Shown in pieces: positions 1-11,495 of a DNA stretch of 64,000 nt. The DNA comes from Dallia pectoralis (lineage: Eukaryota; Chordata; Actinopteri; Esociformes; Umbridae). Location: assembly GCA_029465975.1 (NCBI GenBank), contig CM055761.1, positions 6,989,998 to 7,053,997 of the forward strand. The letters run 5' to 3'. The position numbers were made by a program, and so were the translations under genes. The notes beneath the pieces were generated by a model, which was given only the letters and a program-made list of their open reading frames with translations, was not told where the DNA came from and searched no databases. Every line of letters begins with the position of its first letter. Within the stretch, counting starts at the first letter, position 1.

Positions 1-335
1 AAGGGATACATTGGGATACATAGGAATACATAGGGATACATAGGAATACATAGGGATACATAGGGATACATAGGAATACATAGGAATACATAGGGATACA
101 TAGGAATACATAGGAATACATAGGGATACATAGGGACGCATAGGGATACATAGGGATACATAGGGATACATAGGGATACATAGGGGGATACATAGGGATA
201 CATAGGGACGCATAGGGATACATAGGAATACATAGGGATACATAGGAATACATAGGGATACATAGGGATACATAGGGACGCATAGGGATACATAGGGATA
301 CATAGGGATACATAGGGAAATAGGGACACATAGAG
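1..335. repeat. 10-bp tandem repeat (TAGGGATACA / TAGGAATACA)
   Basis: About 33 head-to-tail copies of a 10-bp unit alternate between TAGGGATACA and TAGGAATACA, with a few TAGGGACGCA variants. The array runs off the left edge of the window and decays after about position 320. No coding potential is seen. Confidence 0.95.
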
Positions 336-689
336 ACACATAAAGACCGCTGTTAACAGTTGTGCTGATTTAATAAGCAATAGAACTAACTTCTTTCGAT
401 TAGTTCAGCATCTGGAGCATCAGTGATTGTACTACTCCCTTCACAGAACAGCGCAAACTGGCTTTCAGCGCAAACAGCTATCCTAGATGTTGTTAGAACT
501 CCAGCCGAAAGGGTTTTCTACATATTTCTGATCTTGTCTACTTTTGTCCAGGTTATAATGGGCTTTTTTATTTTTTTTTATTTTATGTGGCTATTGAAAG
601 TTAGACACAAATCCATAATTACTTAAATATTTGAAACTTTAATTCGTGTCCTAAAGGACTGGATGTCAAGGTAATTACTGCGTGTCAGT

Positions 690-1015
690 CTTTTGTCTTT
701 GGTCCAAAGATAATTATTTCAAGTTCTGGCACATCAAATCATTGATTTGTTCAAGGCACTGGTTGAGTGAGTCTATGAGACCGTAGTCCCTAGAGCAGAG
801 TGCTATATAGATTTGGGTGTCATCTGAATAATTATAATTTATTTGCATGATTTGGGCTAAAAGTAAGGGTTGCATATAAATATGAAATAAAATAGGCCCC
901 AGATAGAGCCTTGCGGAACTACAGATAATTTTACTGACAATGTCTAAATTTGATATAGGTCTGTAGTTGCTAGGGTCTAGGCTACACTTTTTAATCGAAG
1001 TTTAATGACTGTTTT
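690..1015 (-). mobile_element. L2/CR1-like LINE reverse transcriptase fragment, decayed
   Basis: Read on the minus strand, this stretch gives broken pieces of a non-LTR reverse transcriptase. A TDLYQI-like piece corresponds to the family's NYRPISN motif. Then come VVPQGS, GPILFHIYM, and YSDDTQIYIAL, which matches the catalytic YADD box with Y-S-D-D in place of Y-A-D-D. Stops, a frame change and a missing middle section show it is a dead, internally deleted fragment. Assignment to the L2/CR1 side of LINEs rests on the GPILFxIYMxPL and YxDDTQxY wording and has not been tested. Confidence 0.75.
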
Positions 1016-2742
1016 AAGGGCATTTAGAGCATTTAGGTGTTATTTATTTGCAGTAGATCTATCGCGAAGCAGCTGAAACATCTTTGAAACAGTTTGAATG
1101 CAGAGCATCAAGGTTGCAGCTTGGACAGCTTAAGATTTTGTACAGTTTGCAGTATTAGTGTATCAATTGAATTAAACTGTCATGCTAGAAGACATGTATT
1201 ATAATTTGAGATAGTATCGCCCTGTGATTATTAATCAAGATCTGATCATAAAGGTAATGTGTGCTCGATTTATTTCAACCGAATTACCAGGAAATTATGA
1301 ATTGGTTTGTAGTGTTTCTGTCACGAATCCTTGGTAGGTCAAGTGCAGAGGTAGCCACGTGCCGAGATTGTAATCCATGATTCGAGTGGTTAAATAAAAC
1401 ACAAAGCAAACACTCAACAACAAACGGAAAATAACGCTCAACAACGAACGGAAAAAACACTCAACAACGAAAGGAAAAACGATAACTGTGAATGAAATAA
1501 CATTGTGCACAGGCGGCAACTTACAAAAATACAACACAAAAATACAACACAGTTAACAATAAACCAACACTCGCCTAAATACACACGTAAAATTTAACAC
1601 TAAAACATGACACTAACCGGGGAACTTAAATAACTCACTGATTAAACTAACATATGCCCGCTGCTTAACTAACCCGAAACAGCTGTGCTCCTAATCAAAA
1701 CAATACACCCTGTCGTGGAAATTTAGACTTTAACCGCTGAATTCGAACTTAAAGTAAGACGCACGAGAGTATGTTACAGTTTGACACTTTTAACAGGTTT
1801 AATTGCAAGTAAGAAACCATTTCTCAAATATAGGTATAGCATTTGCATTGATCAGATCGTACCCTAGCAAGCTTAAAGAATAGGGTTTGAGGAAAGCCTT
1901 CACACAGTGCTGTGATCGGACTGACCTGATGAGACTGAAGTTCACACAGTATTTATTGAGAATAAGTAACGCACATACTTCCACACAAACTTAAACCATA
2001 CTGATATGGAGAACAGATGAGGCCTTTAGATGATAAAACCCGAAGGTCAGTGCTCTCAAGCCAAGGGAGGCCAGACACATGGTAGATAAAACAGAAAACA
2101 TTATGAGGCACACAAAGACCCATACAGTTCCTTTTGACAGTCCATCACAGATAAGGTGTTCGGGACATCTGTTTCTAGCCTTGGCCCTTCTAGCAACCTG
2201 AAGATCACATTCCTGTTTCTCTGTGCATTTTGGCCTAAACAACATCTATAAGACTTACATGTAACTAAACTTCTTGACTGATCATAAAATTCCATAACAA
2301 CCCCATAAAGTGCTCCCCATAAACACCCCGTGTGGAACACAACTCACCACATCCGTGACAGTTTCGGAAAGTGGTCAGACACATTGTCATATTATATTGT
2401 AGCGAATGGTAGATAATTACAAAGAATTTTCTGGAACACAGCAACATATTTAAAAAATACTGGTACTGTATATGTTTAGAGAATAAACTACAATCGCAAA
2501 GAGTATGAAAAAAAACATGTAATGCATGAACTTAAAGTAACAATAGAGGGGTCCTGAAGACACTAAACCTACTGGAACCATAGGACCATGCCAAACACAC
2601 TCGTCCACATTAATGTGTACCTTGTCCTTTTTTAAGTTTGTTTCTCCAATATGCCCACGACAAATGTATGTTATTCCGAGGCTATTGGCTCACTTATTTT
2701 CACCCGATGCCATTGGCTAACTCTCTGCTGTGTGTCCTTTAG
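1016..2742. other. Non-coding stretch, probably intron of the cadherin gene
   Basis: I see no exon-like coding segment here on either strand. Short tandem sequence around 1390-1470 (repeated ACTCAACAACGAACGGAAA-type words) is the only local structure. Earlier cadherin repeat exons (EC1-EC4) are not found here, so they should lie to the left of the window. Confidence 0.5.
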
Positions 2743-4264
2743 GTTGTCCAGGTGTTGCGAGCAGTGGATAGAGACCAGGGAGGACAGGACGCCACCGTCC
2801 ACTTTAGGCTCCCCCCAGAGTCCAGCTCTGCTCTCAACCTCACCATCAGGGAGAATGGAGGTGCCTTTAGCTGTGTTCTTCATCTCCATCAAACTGTCAC
2901 ACTCCTCAACTCTCTTCCCTGAGCGTGTGAAATCGGAAATTCACTGGATTATTAATGATCACATGCATGATTTTTTTTTGCCAGACATAATCACACTGAA
3001 CTCACTTTTTACAGAAACTGTGTGTCACAGGCCTTTTTAAACCTACAGTGTTTATTATTTTATGACAGATGTACCTGGTAAGCGTTCACCCAACCCTCGT
3101 CATGATTCACAGCCTTAAAATACAAGTCTAGAAATATAAATGTATATTTTATTATTCTAATTCAAAAACAAATGAGCTCAAATGAGAACAGTTACCTTTC
3201 TTACAACGGGAAATATTTCCAATGAGCTGAGACCCTCATCACAGCTGTCTGAAGACTGAGTGTTCCTGACCAATCCCGTCTCAGTCCTGAGTGAGCAGGA
3301 ACAAGTCTTTTACAAAATAAGATTTCTATCTTTCTCTTAAGTTGCGAGCAGGGTCGGATGAATGTAAATGATTCACTGCTTAGAAGGCTATCAAAGGTTC
3401 TTCACAAAGTATTACATCAAGGGATAGGCGATCAATATGTCTTCGTTACTAATTAATGTGAATGGAAATCTAAATGTTTCATTTCACATTAAAATGTGCA
3501 CTAGCTTTTTTCATATAGGTTAGAGAAAATCAAATGTCTTCTGTTCACTTTTTCGATTACATTTGAACTTTGCAAAATGTCAGCGCCGTGCCAAGAGCCA
3601 TTGAAACTGGAGACACTGGTGCACAAGTGACCTGACGATTGGTCTGAATGATTGTCATGTTTAACCCCAGGTGCCACAGCCAGCCTGGTCCTCCAGTCGG
3701 CCCTGAAGCCTCTCCCAGGCTTATCGTCGCTCTTCACACTGTATGTGCCCGTCGTGCTGCGGGACGGGGCCTCCGGCCTCACCAACACCGGGACAGTCAC
3801 AGTGACGGTGTGTCCCTGTCTGAGAGGAGGCATGCGGGCCGAGGAGAGGGGAAGACAGGGGGAGCGAGGATGGGAGAGACAGCTGGTGTGTCTGCCTCTT
3901 CCCTCCGCCTCTCCATCGCTGATCTTCAGCATGGTCACCCTGCTGGTCCTGCTGGCCTTTGTCACCACGTTGCTAGGTGAGACAGGACCAATAACTTCTC
4001 CACGTCTGTCTGGATGTCTTTTCATTTGTCTGTAAACGTGTCCGTCTGCGTCGATGGATTCGTCCGTTCGCTGTGTCTCTGTTGTTTATTTGTCGGCCTT
4101 TTTATGTATCCGTCCGTCAGGTTGTCAATCTTTATTTGCCCGTTTATTTGTCTTTTTATTTCTTTATTTGACTGCCTGTCAATGTGCCTGTCTATATATC
4201 CGTGCATTAGTATCCTGTAAAAAGACTGCGCAGTCAGTGTGTGTGTGGTTTATGATGCTGCGCT

Positions 4265-4341
<77 letters not shown>

Positions 4342-6074
4342 CCTCTCTCTCTCTCTCCCATAGTGGTGTGTGCCCTGTCTCTCTCTCTGCGCCAGCAGAA
4401 GCGAGACTCCCACTCCCCGTTTGAGGAGGACGATGTGAGGGAGAACATCATCACCTATGACGACGAGGGGGGTGGGGAGGCGGACACAGCTGCCTTCGAC
4501 ATCACCGCACTCCAGAGCCTGCGCCAAGTGCAGCGTATGCAGGACAGCCGGAACATGTGAGCGCGGATGTTTGTTCAGGCGTGAGTGTGTTCACCCGTGT
4601 GTGCGTGCGCTCGCGTGCACGTGTTCCTCTGCCTTATGCTTGTCCTCCTTCCAGATGGTACACCCAGCAGAACCAGGCCAGGACCTACAGCTGGGGCCGT
4701 ACCCCTCAAACGGCGGTGGACCCCCGGTGTCCGGGCCAAGCCCCCGTCTACGGACGCCTCTGCTACAGCATCCACGCCCTGCCTGGACTCCTCAGAGACT
4801 CTCGTCAGGAGCCGGACGTCTTCCAGTCGGGCCTGCAGCTGACCAAGCTCATGGAAACCTACGGGCTTCCTGCCAATCAGTTGGGAAATACATCGCCGGC
4901 TATTCAGAACCAAGAGTCCTTTGATCTGCTGGAGCCTGGAGCGCTTCATCTCGACCCTGCTGAGACATGGCACCCGGGCAGAGAAGGACAAGAGAGCGGG
5001 CCACCTGCTGCCAGTGGACCCACAGAGGGCAAGGAGGGCGTGCAGAATGTCACACAGCACAGGCAGCCGTCTCCGGACCGGGCAACGATCACGGTCAGTT
5101 ATCGACTCGAATGTGAAATGTATGTAATTATGTTATCATCAGCTTCAGGGACTCCGTCGATGTCAATCTTCCTTTTCAAAGTGTCTTATTATTCGTCATT
5201 ACACGCATTTCCTCCCCAGACGCGGCCCGGAGTGACAGATGAAGTGCTGGTTAGGACAGATTCTGTCCCTAACGGCTCGTCCTGCCAGAGCGGCAGCAGC
5301 ATCGCTTCATCGGAGCAGCAGAGCCAGCCGGATCCATCGCCGTCAGAGATTACCACTACCACCACCACGGGGGCTTACAGCTCGGCGATAGATGACACAG
5401 ATACGGATTCCTCAACTCTCCCCATCCGAGAGAAGAACGAAAACACTGTAACTCACAGCAACACACTGGGACACTCGGAATACAGCATTGTGGGTTCACT
5501 CAACCAGGGCAGCGGAAGAATACCAGTGCCCGGGACTACTTTGTATCCAGGTAGTGCAGAGTTCCTTTATGCGCTGGGAGATAGGGACCTGACCGCACAC
5601 GTGCTGTGCCACTCAGGAGGCATGCTGGGATACGGCAGTAGGTGGGGAATTGGGAAGGGACTTGCGTCTGACAGCACAGTGGGAGGGGCCACTTGTAACT
5701 CCTCCCTGCCTGTGAGGATGGAGGAGTTCCTGAAGCACCGTCTAGACCAGGTGACCTTTGACTTATCCCAGCCGCCCTATGACTCACTGCAGACGTACGA
5801 GTTTGAAGGGGGGGACTCCCAGGCGGGTTCCCTGAGCTCACTAGAGAGCGAGGGGGAGAGGGAGGAGGAGCGAGAGACAGAGGCCGTGGCCGAGTTGGAC
5901 CCAAAGTTCCAGAGGCTAGTGAAGATAATCGAAGAGAGAGAGCAAGAGGAATGGGAGAACTCGGTGAAGGAGACACCGGTTGGAGACAGGGGCCACGGTA
6001 CGGATGTCGACAAGACGAGCACATCAGAGAGCACGCTGGATGAAGGGAAAGGGGTCACGAGGTGGGACTTTTAG
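2743..6074 (+). CDS. Type II classical cadherin, 3' half (last ectodomain repeat, membrane span, catenin-binding tail)
   Basis: Five exons join in frame: 2743-2860, 3671-3976, 4364-4556, 4655-5093 and 5220-6074 (stop TAG). The 118-bp first exon encodes AVDRDQ and the following beta-strands of the final cadherin repeat. The second ends that repeat and begins the membrane span (SLIFSMVTLLVLLAFVTTLL). The third gives the juxtamembrane, p120-catenin-binding stretch FEEDDVRENIITYDDEGGGE, typical of type II cadherins. The last carries PPYDSLQTYEFEGGDS and AGSLSSLES, the beta-catenin-binding core, then DPKFQRLVKI in place of the usual GPRFKKLADLYG. The region between the two catenin sites is about 330 residues, roughly three times normal, and rich in Ser/Thr/Gly. 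Upstream exons are outside the window. CDH24 is my best guess from the AFDITALQ wording and the nearby mdp1, but I do not assign the symbol. A poly(A) signal AATAAA lies at 6719. Confidence 0.85.
4265..4363 (+). repeat. (CT)n tract forming an expanded polypyrimidine tract
   Basis: A nearly pure CT dinucleotide run ends in CCCATAG, the acceptor of the third cadherin exon at 4364. The whole polypyrimidine tract of this splice site is therefore a microsatellite, whose length is likely to vary between individuals. Confidence 0.9.
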
Positions 6075-8213
6075 GGAACCTGCGAATGAAAGAGACAGAA
6101 TAGGAGTCTGGAGAGACGAGTGAGACACTGCAACCGGGGCAACTTAAAAGCAATATGGGGGCGTCATGCACAACTACAGAGGGAAAGTGATTTCGTGTTC
6201 GGTTTAATGACACAAACTGCTTGTTGGCAACGCGCCGCCAACACGTTGCATAGCATTCGTAAGCACACTTCATGGACTCACCACGTCCGTGTTTATAAAG
6301 AGCATATCAAATCTGTCACTTTGAAAATTCCTCGTAACTGAGATGAATAATGCACTTGGTGAAGTAATGAAAAATTCACTCTTTGAAATATTGATTCCCG
6401 GTCCTGAAAGCTGTATTGTGGCAAAATAGGCCTCGTGAAACATTAAAAAGGAATTGTGATATTTAATATTGATAGTTTAATGGGGGCACTCTCACTCACA
6501 CTGTGGTTCCCAAATGCAAGATTTAGAGGCGGATAACTGAATCCATTCTAAAAAGCACATTTGCATTTGCAAACGCTGAGATACCCATTCACAGAACTAA
6601 TGTGACGATACGGTTTATTAGGGATGTTAAGAATCTACACGTAACATCCAGTCAAATGGATATTTTTCTGATAGACACCTGTCAGTACACCCTGTAGAAT
6701 ACACTCTAGTACAAACTCAATAAAAGGGATCTCTGAGAGTTGTGTTGTCTGGTATCAGATGCCCAAACATGTGTTGTTTAACTCCCAGTAATTACACTAG
6801 TAAACCCTATGAAACCCTATGCAATTTGCACAGACCGGAGTGACAATGTCCTCGAAAGAGCCTTGTAAACGCACAAGTACGTTTCCCACTGTGGTGACAC
6901 GATCCTGATGTGTGTACTGTAAATATCAACCACTAAAACGTGGCGAATACTCAGCGGAGGATGTCACACGAACCATGTAAGTGTCACTATGAAATATATT
7001 CATTCGCACAGTGAGAAAATAACAATCCCGTCCCTTATTTGTAGTGATTAAATGGTTGGTGTGTTGAAGTTGTGTGTTGTACCCCGTTATTTACCTCAGG
7101 ACGTTTCCCAGATGCAGTAGTTCTGACAAAAGCACAATGGCCAATAGAGGGGTGTTTATTGATTATAGGGCTTGTGTCCTAATGGGGCAGTAGTGATCTC
7201 CAAGTCAGATTTTCACTTTGAATTCCTTCCTAGAGCACGAGTGTGCTTTCTCTTCAAAACCCAAGATGGAATTGTGAAAGCATTCGCACACAATCTTACC
7301 GTTGAGTATACTATGAATAATTCAATTTGAAAATGATTAATATGACGACCATAATAAATATTTCCCACGAAAAGATCTTTTGAGATACAAGACCGTGTAA
7401 ACCCTGTCTGGCTCATTACTTCCACAGCTGCAAAACTCATTGCTTTTGGAATGAGCCATTACAATGATAATGCTGTTTTCCAATACTACGTGATGACTGC
7501 ATTTAGCCGAAACCGTTGGTCTTGGATAAACTCTTTGGAAAACCAAGGGAAATTAAATCTTAATCAACTAACCATCTTAATGAGAATTCGATTTGTACTT
7601 GATCAATTTGGCACACAATCTTTAGCTGTTTGGGGAGAGGAATGAGGTGTAACTGATGCACTGGATCTTCTAAGAACGGGATGGCAACGAGAAAGGAGTA
7701 TATGAAAGCTGTGAACAAATGGCCATAACAGTTCCTGAATGCAATCACACGTGAGCTCATATAAACGCACATAACCAATTTATGAGGGTCAAATTACCAT
7801 AAATATGCACAGCTGCATTTTAATACTTAAAGGAGTAGAAAATACAAAATGCCATTCATTCATAAATATATGTTTATATTTTCTTCTCTATAATAGATGG
7901 TTATCAATACCAATTGAGTTTGTACATTTAAAAGAATACATAACTTCCAATTCCACAGATACAGTACATATAAAAAAAGACATTGCATGGATTTAGTCAT
8001 TCTGAAAAATATCATGATAGTTTTACACACAGGTTAAGAAGAAACGCTTTTTTGTACATTTTACACAATTCTCTGCAGTAACGTTGAGTGCTGATGTATT
8101 GACTTCTAACATTCAGTATAAATCAGATTTATGGCAGTACAACAGTGCCCCCAAAGGTCAAGTCTATGCATTGCATAAATGCATAAAATCTTTCCTCATC
8201 CTTGTTCAAGTGT
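6075..8213. other. Cadherin 3' UTR and intergenic DNA
   Basis: The AATAAA at 6719-6724 would give a 3' UTR of about 650 bases. After it I see no exon-like segments. The cadherin (+) and mdp1 (-) genes converge here. Confidence 0.6.
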
Positions 8214-9780
8214 TTATTTCATAACCTGGGAAAATTTAAGAAGCTCCTCGTTCACTAATTTCCTAGTCACTCCTTTATAAACCATCACACAATGCACACC
8301 TGAGAAAAGAAGAAGAGTTCACAGGGTAAGTTAAGGTAAAGTTACTTGTTTTCTTATTTCCTTTTGTGTTCACTGATTATACAATGTGTTGAGCAACTAT
8401 ACTTTAAAATAGCTGTCATGCACCGATTGGCAAAATCAATGTACAGACGCACCAAATTCAAATCGTATTGGTTAGCATGTATCTTCTCAGTTGGCGCAGA
8501 GCAAAATAAGTTGCGTGTTGTTTTATTGGGCCGGCCTAATGTAAGCACTACATACCTAGATTTCTGACATCTATGATGTTCCTATGTTCATCATCAAAGA
8601 AAATCATCTCATTATACTTGAATCCAGTGTCTGCGTGGAGCCTGAACACAAACAAAGTCAGAGACAAATACACACATTTGAACAAACAAGCACACTAACA
8701 CACACTTCTATCTTTTAACCCTATTCAAACAAAAATTATTTGCTAAATTCATACATACTTATTGAAGTGAGGCACCTTTGACCCAGGGTAAATTTCCTTG
8801 AAAGAAATGTATTGGTTGAGATTGAAGATGGATAACAGCTGATTGGCTCCATCTACTTCCTCAGTGCTAAGGAATAGATGCCAGAGCGTGCTTATTTAGA
8901 CATGCATTGGGCTGAAAACAATCACATTATAAAAGCCACAAATAGAAATGAGCAGTAACATAACACCAAATAGCATGTAGGTGACATATGTAAACAGACC
9001 GTGATGCCACTCCAATCGCAATACCCTGGCTATGAAGATCAGCTAGTACGTCCACCGTGTCCGGGAACAGAATGATTTCCATCCCTCCAGCATCTAACAC
9101 CACGCCCCTGTCGGAAACATGAGGGATGATTTGATGAGACTACAGCGTGAGTTTTAACAGAACATACACCCACATAATGTAATGTTACGAACAGAACAAT
9201 AAGGTTAACTAGGCTATTGTTCTGGCCCAAGCATACGCCACTAAACCATACAGTTGAACATAACAGGACAGAGAGACCAAGGTGAGACAGGTGACAGGTC
9301 AAGAAGAAAAGAGAGTGAACTACTCCGGCCACATCCGCTTATTCCCGTCCCAAAACACGCGAGATTACACACGCAGAACCATCAACTTTAACAGTTGGAA
9401 CTTCTTAAACACATGAACAGGTCCCTACAATAATATATCGGTAATTCTTGTTTTTAACTCACGTTTTGTCCTTACGAAATGGTGGTTCAACATGTGTACA
9501 TACCGCGAACGGCCAAAGAGTAAAATCTGAAATAATAAAAAGGCAGATGTGTCCGATGAGACACACATAAACATATGATTAATAGATCTATTACATATAC
9601 ATCACGCTAGAAATGTCAAGTTACACCCTGTATTAGCTAGTTATCTATTCATTCTTTGTATTTATATATTTTATTTCGTACCAGAGCCTGGAGCTAACTA
9701 GTTATGAATTTATTAAGCGACATAAAATACAATCTTTTCAACTTACCTAGGTCAAATACGACCAACTTTGGTTGAGACAT
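8214..9780 (-). CDS. mdp1: Magnesium-dependent phosphatase 1
   Basis: Six exons in transcription order: 9747-9780, 9463-9526, 9000-9107, 8759-8866, 8556-8641 and 8214-8299. They total 486 bases for 161 residues (human about 176). The protein begins MSQPKLVVFDLDFTLWPF, giving the HAD-family motif DxDxT with the nucleophile aspartate at residue 10. EIILFPDTVDVL follows, then GVASRTEEVDGANQLL, then KEIYPGSKVPHF, and finally the acidic motif MIFFDDEHRNI that holds the metal. HAD phosphatases of this type hydrolyse phosphotyrosine or sugar phosphates, including protein-bound fructosamine 6-phosphate, in the cytosol. Every exon joins in phase with ordinary GT-AG borders; the donor of the third exon, GTCTGT, is weak. 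The short first exon codes only for the motif start. All catalytic motifs are intact, so the gene looks functional. Confidence 0.95.
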
Positions 9781-10003
9781 ATTGGCTGATTTCAGCAGAC
9801 GTTTTTTTACAAATCTATCTAAAAGCTTTTAATAATCTCACAATATTTTCAGTCATGAATTCGGGACAAGCAGTTTCATTGTTTTGCTTATGCGGAAGTA
9901 CAGGTGTACACGGAACACAAACATGTAGGCAAACACCCAAATACTTGCATACATTTGGTTTCTAAAACGTTCGAGCCGGTCTAAGCAGCCATACAAGTAA
10001 ACG

Positions 10004-10747
10004 GAGGTAAAGTTGGTTTTATATTCCCACATTCAAAAGACATTCAACAGACATTCGTCAATAGCCAATAGCTTTGAAAATCAATAACAAATTCAGCTAT
10101 TGAAATATACACACGAAACGACATCTTATTTATTCTATAAATACATGGAATACTTTTACAATCTTTGTTTTTAGTAGAAACCCAACGTTGGATTTAGTAG
10201 AAATTACAGAAATCTATTGTAGTAAAGAAAACGTTTTGAAAATCAATAATTAAGTGATTGACATACACACCTGAAACAACGTCTAATTTATTCTGTAAAT
10301 ACATGGCATACTTTTGCAATCTTTATTTTTAGTAGAAACCCAACTTTGGATTTAGTAGAAGTTCCAGAAATCTATTATAGTGGAAATAACGCTTTGAAAA
10401 TCAATAACTATAGAATAAAGTAGAGTCTTTGATGTTTGATGTGTCAAAAGTTTCATTAGTTATTGATTTTCAAAGCGTTATTTACACTAATAGATTTCTA
10501 GAGTTTCTACCAAATCCAACGTTGGGTTTCTATCAAAAACAAAGGTTGTAAAAGTATGCCACATATTTATAGGATAAAGTAGACGTTGTTTCAGGTGTAT
10601 ATGTCAATCACTGAATTAGTTATTGATTTTCAAATCTATAAATTCGCTATTGGCGAATGTCTGTTGAATGTCGGTTGAATGTCAGTTGAATGTCTGTTGA
10701 ATGTCTGTTGAATGTTGAACGTGGCAATATAAAACCAACTTTACCTC
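10004..10747. mobile_element. Foldback (inverted-repeat) element, MITE-like
   Basis: The sequence starts GAGGTAAAGTTGGTTTTAT and ends with its exact reverse complement. The arms (about 10004-10425 and 10455-10747) are imperfect inverted copies, including AAAATCAATAAC, AGAAACCCAACG and CACCTGAAACAACG words in mirror order. Within the left arm a unit of about 160 bp is present twice (about 10085-10240 and 10245-10405). No open reading frame is present. It could fold into a hairpin several hundred bases long. It sits 220 bp upstream of the mdp1 start codon. I could not settle a target-site duplication. Confidence 0.8.
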
Positions 10748-10839
10748 GGTCATAAGTAAGTCATCTGTAATTTTGTTACAGTTCACCTCAACACCCCTCG
10801 TTCACATTTTAAAAAAAAATGTTTAATCCGATTTTTTAC

Positions 10840-11495
10840 CAATCCAAAATGGTCTGAAACGATAAGTCGACGTTATCGACAACGTCGAAAATAAAATATT
10901 GTCAACAAATATTTTTGTCTCGTTTGATCTAATATAACCTATTTTAAGTGCCTGCAATAACGTGATTTGACCAGTGCTGCCGTGTATCTCCAGACTGTAA
11001 CGCAGCCCCTCCCTCCGGATTCAATCCAATAACATAACTTATATTTCTAAAATATCTAAATTGCGATAACATGTCTGCGCGCAGACGGAGCTGAACAAGT
11101 GGGATTTTACGCGGACATACATAAAACGGTGTATACGACCATTTTAATTTACATTTACATAGTGATAATAATTGTTTGTTTATTAATATTTTAACCTTGT
11201 ATGTGTCCTAATGCATAGATTTCGTTTGTGATTTGATTTGGACAAAAGGAGATTGGCCTGTTCAGTTGGCTCGTGCAATAAAAATCTTTTTTTCAAAAGC
11301 TGAAGCGGTTTCATTGTTTTATTATTGTTGGTTAGAATAAGCATAACTCAATGTTTAAACAAATTGCAAAAGCTGAATAATCGTTCAAAGCCTACTGATT
11401 AATCATTGGGTAAGTAGATGATTAGTCGACTAATCATTCAAATAATCGTTAGATTAGTCGATTATCCAAATAATCGTTTGCTGCAGCACTAATCC
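10840..11495. mobile_element. Probable non-autonomous DNA transposon remnant
   Basis: Words such as GTCGACGTTATCGACAACGTCG at the left, and repeated ATTAGTCGA / AATAATCG with a CTGCAGCACTA end at the right, resemble a widespread fish interspersed repeat. No transposase is recognisable. Boundaries and family are uncertain. Confidence 0.4.

Noticed and set aside
3501..4025. 174-codon minus-strand frame opposite the cadherin exon
   Set aside because: Mirror of the conserved + strand cadherin exon; no domain of its own.
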